NCBI RefSeq assembly: GCF_029227915.1
Contig: NC_079878.1
Coordinates: forward strand, 23,835,501-23,899,500
DNA length: 64,000 nucleotides
Reading direction: 5' to 3'
Source of the DNA: Hydractinia symbiolongicarpus
Taxonomy: Eukaryota; Cnidaria; Hydrozoa; Anthoathecata; Hydractiniidae
Of the stretch, positions 1-12,984 are shown piece by piece. Under the pieces are notes generated by a model. The model made no database searches. It worked only from the letters and a program-made list of their open reading frames with translations, and was not told the DNA's origin. A program made the position numbers and the translations under genes. The number at the start of each line of letters is the position of its first letter. The first letter of the stretch is position 1.

Positions 1-1420
1 CTAACAGGGCACCTTTCTCTTATCCCGGATAAGCTTTCAATTTGCATTTTATGAGTTATTCTATGACTTTAGTTCTACTAAATCCTCCTCCCTGCATTGT
101 TCCCCCTCCCAACATTGCTTCCAATGTGTGCTAAAAAAATCCTCACAAAGTATGGATATAAAAGACACCACTTATTAAAGTTAAAAAAAAACAATTTTAG
201 CTAAGCCAGCATTTTCATATGTATTTTACATCTTCATTCATGTATAAATTACAATACTTGGATATCCTGTATACGTCACAGTAGTCAAAACATCAAATAA
301 ATTTGTGTTTTATTAATTTGGTAAAATTCCTTAATTTTTTTCATTGATTAAAATCGATTATTTTTCTTTGTTTGTCTGCTTAGGTGAAATTTTTTCATCA
401 CTGCTATTGTATATTTTAAGTACAGAGGTTAATGTTGGGCCCAAATTGTATTTCAAGTCTTAAATGATTCGTCATAATGTGTATGCCTGAATGTTGCATA
501 ATTTGTGTTTGTGCCTATATTATGTTATTATTAAGTTAATTGATGAGAGCATGGAAAGGTTCACTTATGCAAAATAACAATTGTAAATTTCGATAAAAAG
601 TTGTATTATGTGCTTCTGACGAACACCTAAAGAGATCAGGAGGTTTAATTAAAGGTTTAAAATGATTTGCTACCAGTCTATGATGAACTTAATGGGTTGT
701 CCTGCACCTTTAGCAAATTGATCCTATCTTTTAATAATCCTATCTTGGTGAAGATTTAATTTTTAATTTTTTTTTTAATTTAATTTTTTAGTTTGTATTC
801 TGACCTAATTTACTGGAACAATATTTCAGTTCCGTCAACTATGTTCATGAAGAACTAACTGGCCACCAATTTGCAAATCCAAAAATCATGAAAAGTGTTT
901 TTTGGATGTAAAACCTTAACAAATGGATATTTTTAATAATAAATACTCAGTATTTTGATAGTGATGAAAACTTAACAGCGATTATTTTTGTTTCACTCAA
1001 GGAAATGATAAAAAACTAACTTTGTTATTTTTCTATTATTTGTGTGACTGTAAGGAAATTACAATCCTTTAAAACCCTTTGTTCCTCTGATTTAATTACA
1101 GTAAGTAGTTATAGGTATGGGGGTTCTAGCACATTTTTAGTACTAAAACTTTGCTAGAACGCCCCATACCTATGACTACTTGTACACCCTTTGGCTTTGC
1201 CTTATGAACCCACATGAAAAACTGTGGTAATGCCCCCATCATATGTTCTGGGGTGAATAATCCTCAAACATGGAAAGGAATAGGGAATCCAGATTTGGGG
1301 TTTATCTGTATAGTTCAGTGTATATTGCTTTTAGCATTCGTTTCTTGTCAACATAATAAATCTTATATTATTTTGTGAAAAAGGTTTTTCAATTTATTGT
1401 TAAGATAATTAATAGAAAGG
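1..1420. other. Upstream flank of the TRAF gene, no gene seen
   Basis: AT-rich sequence with homopolymer runs and no open frame longer than about 60 codons. Its one structured item is the inverted repeat at 1103-1181, listed separately. The TRAF promoter and 5' UTR should lie here. A possible splice acceptor (TAATAG) sits five bases before the TRAF ATG, so a 5' UTR intron or trans-splicing cannot be excluded. Confidence 0.5.
1103..1181. repeat. Foldback inverted repeat
   Basis: The arms 1103-1130 and 1153-1181 are reverse complements over about 28 bases, with one mismatch and a one-base bulge, around a 22-base loop. The left arm begins AAGTAGTTATAGGTATGGGG. No open frame and no flanking duplication were seen. 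It could be a small foldback element or a hairpin in the 5' flank of the TRAF gene. Confidence 0.7.
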
Positions 1421-4400
1421 ATGGCAGAGAGTCATATTCGTGGTTTTGACGTAAAATTGGTTTCTTCCGTAACTGGACGCTATAAGTGCTCAATGTGCAA
1501 ATTGTTGTTGAGAGAACCGATACAAACCTTTCGTGGAGAATTGGCATGCGGATCCTGTTACAGTTACGCCCGAAGGTATATAATGTGTTTTATAACTTTT
1601 TCCTGCCAATTTTTTGCACGTTTTATATCAAACTATGTGGTGTGCTAAAACCTTGACAATTTAAATGCATGTACCTTCACACATCCAATTAAACTGTGCT
1701 GAAATATTTTACCATAGTTAAAGTTGCAGTTTTTTAAAATTTTTACAGTCAAATTTATAATAATGACACCCTGAACAATTGCATGTCGTATCTTTCCCCC
1801 TCTGGATCCATCATCACAGAGCGAGAGGAACTGAAAGATTTTGGTGTCATATTTTCCACCAACTGCTCCTTTCATTCCCACATATTGAAAGTAGTAAATG
1901 ACAGTAAAAACATGATGTCTTGGATTTTAAGAACTTTTCACACCAGAACGAAGGATCACCTTATGACCATGCAGAAATATCTTGTTCTTCCTCTATTAGA
2001 GTATTGTTCAGTCCTATGGAGTCCACATAAAGTTGGAGAGATACAAATGATCAGGCATTGCCATGGTCCTAATACGAAGAATCAGAAACTTGACCAATTA
2101 CAACTATTGGAAATCATTTAAGGAACTTAAACTGTATTCATTGGACCGTAGAAGGGAAAGGTATCAAATAATGTATATTTAGAAAATCATGGAACAGTTG
2201 GTACTAATGTCAATTTGAAAATCCAAAGCTATCATCATCTTCGGCATGGGCGGAAAGCAAAACTTCCGTGTGGTCCATACAGTAGGGTGGCAGAGCTCAG
2301 TTTACCTATCCATGGAATAAAGCTCTTTAACATCCTCCCCAAATCCATCCTTAATATGTCTGGTTGCACGCTGGACCTTTTTAAAAACAGCCTTGATAAA
2401 TATCTATTCCAGATACCAGATGAACCACAACTTGTAGGATACATCACGTTAACACAGGCTGATTTAAACTCCGTTATACATATGCATACATTGGTGTAAA
2501 CTGGATGTTCAATCCAACGAGGACTGAAACACATCTGCTAATCCTGAATACTTTTTTCGAAAGCCTACAACAATGTACAACAAGGTATAGGTTAGGTCAT
2601 GTCTGTGTAGCTTGTTTGGCATAAAAAGATATTAGTAAAGTTGGCAATCTGGGTTTTTTTCTTGGCACCTTAACATAGGATATGAGGTTATGGAAAGACC
2701 AGGAAGAAAGTAAAAGTAGACTCTGCTGGTCAACAAAGGAAGTAACTCTCTGAACTTTTTCCAAGCAGAACCTATCCTGCAAGTAACACTTCTTCCAACA
2801 CCCGCCTTCCAACACCCGCCTTCACTGCCCAACATATCACCTAAGTAACAGAAGTTCTCAACGAGCCACTGTTGTACATCATTAAAGCTGGAAATTTTTC
2901 ATTCTCTATAACCTCACCTTTGCAATGCTTGCATACAAACTGAATGTCAGCTCTTAACCTTCCACCAATACTACTGCACTTCTTATGTACCCAATGCTTG
3001 CAAGTCTGACAAAAAATTGAGTTTTAAATTGTAATTTAATGTTGATTTTTGATGTTGAAATGTATAAATACATATATGTCATAAAATATAACTTTGTCAC
3101 TATGTTTATATATCACATAATCTAGCACCAAATCTAGTATCATTTATGGCAGGTAATTTTTGTTAAGTTATAGCTGATCATTAGTAGTACATGAGTAAGT
3201 TACATTCTACTTTTGCACATTGGAGCTGTGTGAATGAATATTTTTTAACTGCGGCACAGCTATGTATGTAGACTGATTTTCCACTACATATTTCTAGAAA
3301 AAATCCCTCTGTTTGTCCCATTGATGGAGAACCTATTGATGATACACAAATCTTTCCAGACAGACATGCAAAGAGAGAAATTCTGCAACTGAAATGTTAT
3401 TGCAATAACAAGGAGAATGGTTGTCCATGGATTGGTGAAGTTGCTAATGCTGAGGTATATTGAGTTTATTAGTCAGGGTGGCCACGCCTCCTCTAAAGTC
3501 CTTTTTTTAAAAAACCTCCTCTAAAATCCTCTATTGTCCTCTAAAAAGTTGAAAGTGAGACCAATTAAATTAACTCCTCTATTTTATTTCTGGTACACAC
3601 TGATAATAGTTTGATACTTTCACTATCATGTTACAAAGATTTTACATTTGTTATAGTAATATAAACAGTTAGTTCTATCCTTCATGTTAACAATACATTT
3701 CTCGTCTATTTCAATTGTTTAGTTATGCTGGAAGTAATACTTTCCTAAGCGTATTTGTTTTTGACATCAGAAATTCATAGACCTAAGAAAATCTAAGAAA
3801 AAAAGATGATCCTCTAAAATCCTCTATTTTTCTTCTAAAGTTTTCATATTTGCAAAAAAAACTCTTCTAAGTTCAGTGCAAACTTCTTTAAAATCCTCTA
3901 AAATTCTCTTTTTCTTGAAAAAAAATTTGTGGCCCCCTTAGTGCAAATATAGTGAACATCGCTTTGGGTGTGCAAGAGTTATATTGAGATTACATTCTTA
4001 TTTTCTTGTGTTAAAAATCACATCCTTGTTTCCATTATGTTATGGCCAAGATTATATAGCTAGCATTGGAAAGTTCTATGAAAATGCGTAAAGAGCTGTA
4101 AAATAATGAGCAAATTTCGGGATGCTGGTTGTTTACATGCAAGTTTGAGGAATGTATCAACAAAATGTTGACTTTTACAGCTTTTAACTGGCAGTTTCAC
4201 ATAATCGTAGTTAACACAGTTATAAAGAGGGTTTGGTAGTGGTAGTGTGGAAAAAAAGTTAAAATATTGTAAATTTTAAGGGCGTATCTTTTGGTATTTG
4301 TTATAGCCACGTTTTTAGAATGATGTAAATATTTATTTTACTGTGTTTAAGTAAGTTTAGAACTAAAACTCAACATACAGTTTACTAACGCTCAGTGTCA

Positions 4401-7400
4401 CTTCATATTACTCTGATCAGTTCAAAAAATTCATTTTGAGCTCTCCATTCCCCAAAATCAATGCTGAATATTGAATATACTTGACTGATGCTAACAGAAG
4501 TACAGCAAAAACTGGAGTAATAGAGAAAAGTAACATTGACTTTGGGGGAAAGTGGAGAGGACAATAAAGATATTTCAACATCAAGAATAATGGAACAGCT
4601 GGATTTTCTTATAAAATCATTTTTCAACATTTGTTGTGTAAAACGATATTTAAAATTAATATTTTCAAACTATTGGCTGTTGTGATTATGTAACTGTCGC
4701 ACTCCATCTGTCACTACTCCCTCTATTACTGACTGTCAATAATTGTACGTTTGTATCAAGCATTGTAATGGTTAACCTTAATACTTACAGTTTATAAGTA
4801 ATATGAATTGATATAGCATAGAGCTTATCATAAATCTCCATTAGGAAAAGTAGAGTCTTTTTTTAATATAGAAGTTTTTATCCAAAAAAAGGAAAGTAAA
4901 ATAATATACTTTTTCTTATAAGAATGTCTGGATTTCAGCTGTAAACTTGCTTAATTTTTGGCAAAATCTCAGTCTCAATGTTCTTAAAAACCAGGTATTT
5001 TGGTTTCTTGCTTACATCAAATCTTGAAAATTAATTTTGCAGAATTGTTCAAATTGTTTATTAACAGAAAATGATCTTCCATAGTGTCGATTTTTGAAAA
5101 TATAAAACCAAAAATTTTGTTTTCACCTCACAAATGTTCATATGACAGGCATTTTGTGGACAAAATGTTACAGATTTTTTTTTCTAGGCAGTACATTAGT
5201 AACTATTTTGTGTTTTTACAAACAACAATTTTAAAATTGTTTTGTGAAGTGATCCTCCCAAGTAAAAATTTATTTTTGACCAAGCATAACCACTGGAGAA
5301 TTTCATTTGCCTGAAAAATACCAAGATGGCAACTCTCTGAATACAAAATTTAAGAATTAGGAAAAAAATCCCTTTTTGTCAATCTTTTTTTTTGGAATTT
5401 TAAATAAATTTTTTTACCAAATACTATAGAGGCTTAAAATGTGACACAAGCAGGAACATTCCAGGGAAAGTTTAAGTTCAACTTTCTCCACTAAGTCATA
5501 TTAGTATCCTAATTCTGAAACCACAAATGTGTAAAATGTGAGTTATAAATACTTCCAAAACTACCCTCACTTGGAAAAAAAACGAGGTACGGCACCCATA
5601 AGGTCAACTCAACTACTATTTTAAAACCACCACACCGTCATCAGTAAGCCTTTATTTTTACAGATGTTGTTTAAAAAATAAGGTACACTAAATAACGGGA
5701 GACACAGGATATATAGCAGCAACATCACCAATTTTCGTAAACAGCTTGAAATTTCACGGTTGTTTGGAACAAGTCAGCCAGCCAACTATAGCTAGTTAGA
5801 CATATTATATTCTAAGCTAGTTAATAATTAGCTCATTTAACACCAAGAATAATTAACAAAAGCAATAGAACGGCCCAATAATACATGCTATTATCCCATT
5901 TTATCACCAAATTTTAGTAACAATCTGTATGACAAATTAATTTTGCAAATATTGCAAGTAAACAAACCATATCTGCACTACTTCGCTGCAAACTAAAAAT
6001 TTGCTTATAACTATAATCTCGTTTTCATGTTATTCGGTATTTTGGTATGTATATTCCGCTGAACGAAAATGTATATGGAAATATGTCTATTTCTTATTTT
6101 CTTTATTTTTGAAGAGTAAAAACGATGTAACTCATTGTTGTACAAAAATATGTTATGGAAATTCATTGTCATAGGTGACAAACCTTTTAAGAATTAGAAA
6201 CAGGTCCCGTGGGCAAAAATGACGGTTTTTCTTTTATATAATAAAATTATGTGCATGTGAATTCCTGTGATTTGAAAAATCAAACACATTTCTCGGTCCT
6301 TTAAGAAAGGTTAGTAAACGCTTACAAGAAAACTAATTTAATTTAAATCCTCGTAATTCAAAAATTCATCTAAATGGAACAAATTTTTGGATCCATTGGA
6401 AATATTTTATTAGGTATTTTACTAGGTATTTCTTCATTAACACTGTTCTCAACAGATTTTCATGTAGATGTCCTACTTTTGAAAGCGTCAAACTAAATGA
6501 AACAAATTAGGCCCATTCTTCAAATTGTATGGTATTATTAGAATGTATTTTAACCCGCGACCTTTTGTATCGTTTATTCTGTAGGGTCATGTGAGTACGT
6601 GTGATTACTTTCTGGTAATGTGTACCAACTGTGGAGGAAATGTCATCAAAAGGAATCTCAATGATCATTTGATAAATTTGTGCCCAAAACGAAAGTTAAG
6701 ATGTGATTATTGTCAAGTTGAAATTGAGGCTGATTTACTTGAGGTATTTTCCTTTGTTAATTTTAAGTCAATGTTTTGTCAATGTTTTTATTTTGTGCTT
6801 GCTTTGCTTTGAATTTCCCACATGCATTGCCTAAATGAATTCCCACTGTGTTTCCTCACTGATATTTCTGATACAATGCCTTACTTTAAAAAAAATTTAA
6901 GCGGAAAATTTTGACGCTATGTAGGATTCTTGTACTGACTCTCCATACTCGTCAGCCCATCTGGTAGGGTTTGATAATGTTTGGCACTAAATTAAGAAAA
7001 ATAATAATTTAAGTCAAAACTGCTTTTTCATTATCTCAAGAGTTACGCACAACAATTTAATATTAACAGGACCATCAAAACAGTTGCGCGATGAAGCCAA
7101 GAGAGTGCCCGTATAAGTGTGGTCAAGCTGTCTCTCAAAATGACCTTTACAGTCACGTTCCAGTTTGTCCCAAAATTGACTCCGGAAGTACATGTCCATA
7201 TCAGATTATTGGGTGCAAGAGTAAGGTATGCATGAAATTTTAATATCTCCAAGAATATTAGACAGTGCTTTTTGTTATTTCATGTATACTCACCAGTTTT
7301 GATATTGTTCTTCGGATACAAAGGCCATACTTAAAAGTTTAGACTGACTATTCTAGGTTCTGCGGTCATTCACGGTTGGTTTTTGTATTTTACAGTACAT

Positions 7401-10315
7401 AGTAAAAGGTTATCAGTATCCATTTTTTATTACCTAACTGATCTAATTAGTAAAATAAAGATCTTCTGTAAAGAGTTGCCTAAAAAGGTTTTTGGAAGAA
7501 GGTACGCAAGTGTGTGTTCTATTTTAATACTTTGGAATTTATGCTTATTCGATTTGAAACTTTTTTTAAAATGCACAAAACAAGTTTGAATTATTGTAAA
7601 TATAATTAAAAAGCAAATGTATGTTCTGAAAATTATTTTCATTTTTCTTGTATCATTATGGTATAAATGTTTTTAAAAAACTAATTAATATGTAAATATA
7701 TAAAACTAATTAATATGGTACCATGGAGGGTCTTTTACGCTATGAGTAACAGACCAATAAAATTAATTTGATTTTTTATATTGTTTTTGTTTAAAATAAA
7801 TCAGTAAGGCATTAATTTCTTATCTACTTTTCCTCTCTTTCTTTTTTTACTGTTAATTTTGTTTGACTATGCCAGTTTGTATCAGCTGTATTTTGGTATA
7901 AATTTTTCAGGCATTCACAAGCAAAAAAAATTTGGATAAACACCTAGTTGCAGACATTGCTGCCCATACTGCATTGACAGTGTCGCTTGTGGAATCGTTG
8001 AAGCTTGAAAACGAAGCGCTGCAAACAGAATTGGTGAATGAAAAATCCATCCGTGTTGAGGTTGAGCAAACAGTAATAAAACAAGCCAATAAGATAGCTC
8101 CGTTAAAGGTTCAGGTTTTAATATTGCAGACTCAATTATCGGATATGATGAAAGAGGTATCGGAATCGAAGCAGCACATCGAGGAGAGAACACAACGTGT
8201 AATCGACGATGTTCAGGCGCAAAAAGATTTGGGTAAGGAAGAATCTATTATAGCCATTCAAGAACAGATGGCAGTGGTGGATTCTCAGTACCAGGAATTT
8301 GAGCGAAAGCTACAAAACTTGGATACAAGAGGTGCAAGCAGCGGGTTTGTGGGTAACTCAATTGAAATGAGAAGAGATCTGGATAACTATGCTGCGAAGA
8401 TTGACATGATTGAGACAAATAACGCTGTCATTAGTGCCAACCTTTCTGACGTGGAGTTAAAACTTCAACTGTTGGAAAACACTAGCTATGATGGAAGACA
8501 GCTATGGAAGATCGATAATGTGCGCCATCGTATGCAGCAAGCTGTCACTGGCAAAGTAACAGCTCTTCACAGTGCTCCTTGTTTTACCAGCAGGGCGGGG
8601 TACAAATTTTGTTCCAGGTAAGGTATTTGTTACAGGTAATTTCTATTTGAGTACACATTATGTAATTTCTGTTGGGGTAGTTTGGTTTAAATATCTACTG
8701 CTATGAAGACATGAATAAAGAAATGTATAATGGCACTAGTTCATGTCCAGTATAGATATACAGCACTCCCACAAGCCAATTTTTTTTGTATTTTTTTCCT
8801 ACATTATCTATAAATCATACAGTTTCCATTTCCATTTCCTGTTACACAGTATGCACATTGTCTTCCCATGTGTTGCAAAGATGATAGATCGAATACTTTT
8901 CATGTTTATAAAGAACTTCAAACAGTGGAAAGTTCCTCGACATCATGGAATGGTTTATATGCTGCTATCAATTGGCGTGCTTTTGTTATTGGAAGATAAC
9001 TGCTCGAGATACAAACCCAGATGTTATGAAATGTTGTTAGACGCTATGCGTTTAATTTTAAATTCTAGTCCTAACGTTGTAAAATTAAAAGCAAATAGCA
9101 AAAAAAAAACGTTTTAGGAATAACTAGAATAATAATACCTGCTACCTGCATGCTGGGAACATCACAAGTGTCAAACGATTAAAAAGTAAACATTTTCTTA
9201 GTGTTCAGATTTGTTTTATGTTGTTTTATTGCCTTAGGGAAATTAATTTTTTGCAAGACCTATTTGTTTCGTTAGTCCATTTCTTGCGTATTTCTACAGA
9301 TATTATTTTCGCAAACTCGTCTTCTGTACTAAATAAAAAAGATGTTATCGTAATTCCTCTTTTTAGCCCCCGGGGGGCTTATTAATTTCTGTAGGTTTTA
9401 GACGGGGAGCTTAATAGAAGGGGGGGGGCTAAATAAAGAGAGGAGGCTAAATACATAATAGAATTTTAAACACAATATCTATTTTTCAAATTAGTTTTAT
9501 ATAAGATTTATATGTTAACTTCATCTGTTTTATCATCATGTTCATCTAACAGAAGTTCTACGTCTTCCATGCACCGCTCCTCTTCTGGGACGTCAAACGG
9601 ATCAACTGGTTACAGAAAATTGGAAGATGGACTTTTAGTGTCTGAACACGTAAAAGAATTTTTAAATTTAGCTGACGTAAAAAATAATTAAATTCAGCGG
9701 AATTTGGCGATTTTTTTGTTAACTCAATATATTATCTTACCGCCGGTATTTCTTCCATTAAACATAATTTATTTTGAAAATAAGGAAATTAAACATAAAT
9801 TTCGCGAAAATTATTGTTTCGAAACTAGTAAACGCTCAAAAGTTAATTCCCTTAAGGTATATTTATCATTTTTGGATTTCAAGCTGGCACAGGTGTGTGG
9901 GAGCAATCATAGGCAGTAGGTTAGGGCGACAAATGAACTAGTGTATAAGAAAACAGTCTTTATTTACTTAACGTACCTTAATAATATATATAGGCTCTAC
10001 CTGAACGGTGATGGCATGGGAAAGGGCACGCACGTGTCCCTGTTCTTTGTTGTGATGCGTTCAGAGTACGATGCTCTGTTGAAGTGGCCATTCAGTAGTC
10101 GTGTGACATTCCGTCTTATCAACCACGACAATCCGCGAGAGAGCGTCAGGGAGACGTTTCTTCCTGATCGTAATTCGTCGAGTTTTCGGAAGCCTACGAG
10201 AGACATGAACATTGCTGCTGGTTGTCCAATGTTTATCCAGAAAGAAGCATTGTTTGCGGGAAGTTTTATCATCGACGACAGTTTGTTTATAGAGACTGTG
10301 GTCACACCGACTTAA
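1421..10315 (+). CDS. TRAF-family signalling adaptor (TRAF3/TRAF5-like), six exons
   Basis: Cytoplasmic adaptor of the TNF-receptor/Toll signalling type. Exons that join in phase: 1421-1575, 3298-3454, 6585-6743, 7070-7225, 7911-8617, 9994-10315, giving 551 aa, close to TRAF3/TRAF5 length. The order is RING-like domain (residues 21-64), TRAF zinc fingers across exons 2-4 and the start of exon 5 (about 75-215), a coiled coil (about 220-390), and a C-terminal MATH domain (about 398-551). The MATH domain keeps RLYLNGDG (R445, Y447, D451) and an SSSF serine cluster, the residues that contact receptor PxQxE motifs in TRAF2/3. The later serine in MNIASGCP is Ala here. The RING looks degenerate: C23, C26, C43, C46, C58 and D61 are present, but the third Cys and the His position read R38 and E40. 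All introns are GT-AG. I assign the family firmly and the TRAF3-like subtype only tentatively. Confidence 0.93.
1745..2500 (+). pseudogene. Decayed LINE reverse-transcriptase C-terminal fragment in TRAF intron 1
   Basis: Two open pieces (1783-2118 and 2215-2496) plus the frameshifted stretch between them read as the region after the RT domain of a non-LTR retrotransposon: ELKDFGVIFS, then LVLPLLEYCSVLW, SLDRRRERYQI and FNILPKSI, ending near IPDEPQLVGY. At least two frameshifts and an in-frame stop (near 2180) break it. It runs in the same direction as the host gene but lies wholly in the intron. Confidence 0.75.
2600..3020 (-). pseudogene. Antisense LINE relic with CCHC/PHD-like motif
   Basis: On the minus strand, 3010 down to about 2905 reads CQTCKHWVHKKCSSIGGRL, then a C-x2-C pair. 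This zinc-binding motif is often found near the C-terminus of some animal LINE ORFs. It is followed by WKKFRELLPLLTSR near 2750. Stops and frameshifts interrupt it. A 14-base unit is duplicated in tandem at 2795-2822. It is a second, unrelated insertion next to the sense LINE relic. Confidence 0.65.
3474..3937. mobile_element. Possible non-autonomous hAT-like element built of CTCTAAAATCC motifs
   Basis: The left end CAGGGTGGCCAC is weakly mirrored by GTGGCCCCC at the right end. TTAGT occurs beside both ends. Both halves carry repeated CCTCTAAAATCCTCTATT motifs. No coding capacity. The CAGGG start suggests a hAT-type MITE, but the terminal repeat is short and imperfect, so this is tentative. 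It lies at the start of TRAF intron 2. Confidence 0.35.
9360..9450. repeat. G/C-rich repeat fragment in TRAF intron 5
   Basis: The string CCCCCGGGGGGCTTATTAA is followed by GGGGAGCTTAATAGAAGG and a G9 run, in otherwise AT-rich intron sequence. The motif recalls the GCGCTTATTC-type repeat at 35984-36057. No gene is seen. Confidence 0.35.
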
Positions 10316-11715
<1,400 letters not shown>

Positions 11716-11895
11716 GTTCACAACACATGGTTTTCACATGCGATCGTTGTAAACGAAGTTTCAATTCACCCAGGGGACTGAATTCATAAAGCCAAATGCA
11801 AAGTGTTTATATCCAGAGGTGCAACTGTTGATAATGAGGTGATTAACGTGACATCAGGTCGTGATAATTGTGAAATCGTAAAAGCATTATAAAAA
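11716..11895 (+). pseudogene. Frameshifted C2H2 zinc-finger fragment
   Basis: The frame from the ATG near 11728 reads FTCDRCKRSFNSPRGLNS and then stops. The next frame continues HKAKCKVF for about 35 more codons. Together these make one C-x2-C...H-x3-C finger broken by a small deletion. Such fingers occur at the N-terminus of some retroelement ORFs, so this may be a scrap of the LINE downstream. That link is inference. Confidence 0.4.
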
Positions 11896-12984
11896 TATTG
11901 ACGTCAGCAAAAAATTTGTAAAATCAATGTTTTTTGTAAAATTTTGTCTAATCAAGGGCTCAGTGCATGCTAATCACAAGTTTACGAAAGAAATATGAAA
12001 AGCTCCTCTCTAGCAGTTCCTCCACCCCTCCCCCTAAACCTGAGGAATCTCTAAAGATATAGGCACTGATAGAATTGCAAACTACGCCGAGAAAGAATAA
12101 CATTATATAAACACAACCGTGTTTCAAGGGTTCGTTTGTTCCATTTTTAATAGGACGAGAAAGACACATGTCGCCGTTAAATCAATGGTTAGTTAATTAA
12201 CAATATTATTTTATTTGTAGGTGATATCGTTGCGTTTTTTCTTATGACAAACTTTGGTGCTAGAAAAAATAAAATAATGGTTTGAAGAAAGGTCTAATGT
12301 CAGACATTCAGTTAATTATTGCATTAAATTGTGCGCGCAAGCCTGGGTTATGGTGCGCGTTATTTTGAAATCTATTTCAAATTTGACTTGAATAACTGAG
12401 CGTTACGCCTTAAGGTAGGTGTTCAACTTGTTTTATCTAGCCAAATATATGCATTAATATATTTGGTTAGATAAATATTATTAATGAAATACATTTTATA
12501 CGTTACTGGTGTAATTTATTACAACGACTGTCCAATGCAATCATGGATACAAAAGTTTATGATCAATAGTGGCGCTGGTTCATTGTTTGTGGGTTAATTT
12601 CAGCCTGTTCATACACGGCGCAAGTGTCAATAACACGAACAGTATTGGTCTCTTCTTACTCACATTGGTGGTTGGTTTGTTTTTATTTTTCATGGCAGAT
12701 TGCTGTCAATGTATAGGTGTATAAAGAGTGGAACCAAGGGATGAGTTGAAAGACAACAAAGAGCATGGATGGCATAATGATACATAATTGTTTGGGTTTG
12801 CTCTGTTGATCATTTTCTGGATTACTTGCCTATGTCGTGTGAGCTCATTAAAAGGAAAGGATTTGGTATAATTGTTTTGTTTATGCCAGAAAACTATGAT
12901 GGTGGCGAGGTCGGACGTGTTTCGATTTGCTCTTTTTGTGTTGATTTTATTATGTTATATTGCGAAGAGAAAGCTCGTAAAAGA
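11896..12984. other. No gene seen
   Basis: Intergenic, AT-rich. It holds a short palindrome at about 12434-12474 (TATCTAGCCAAATATA and its near-complement). No endonuclease domain was found upstream of the LINE RT, which supports 5' truncation of that element. Confidence 0.4.

Noticed and set aside
8743-9117. 124-codon frame in TRAF intron 5
   Set aside because: Not needed for TRAF: exons 5 and 6 join in phase across it. It does not start at ATG and resembles no domain.
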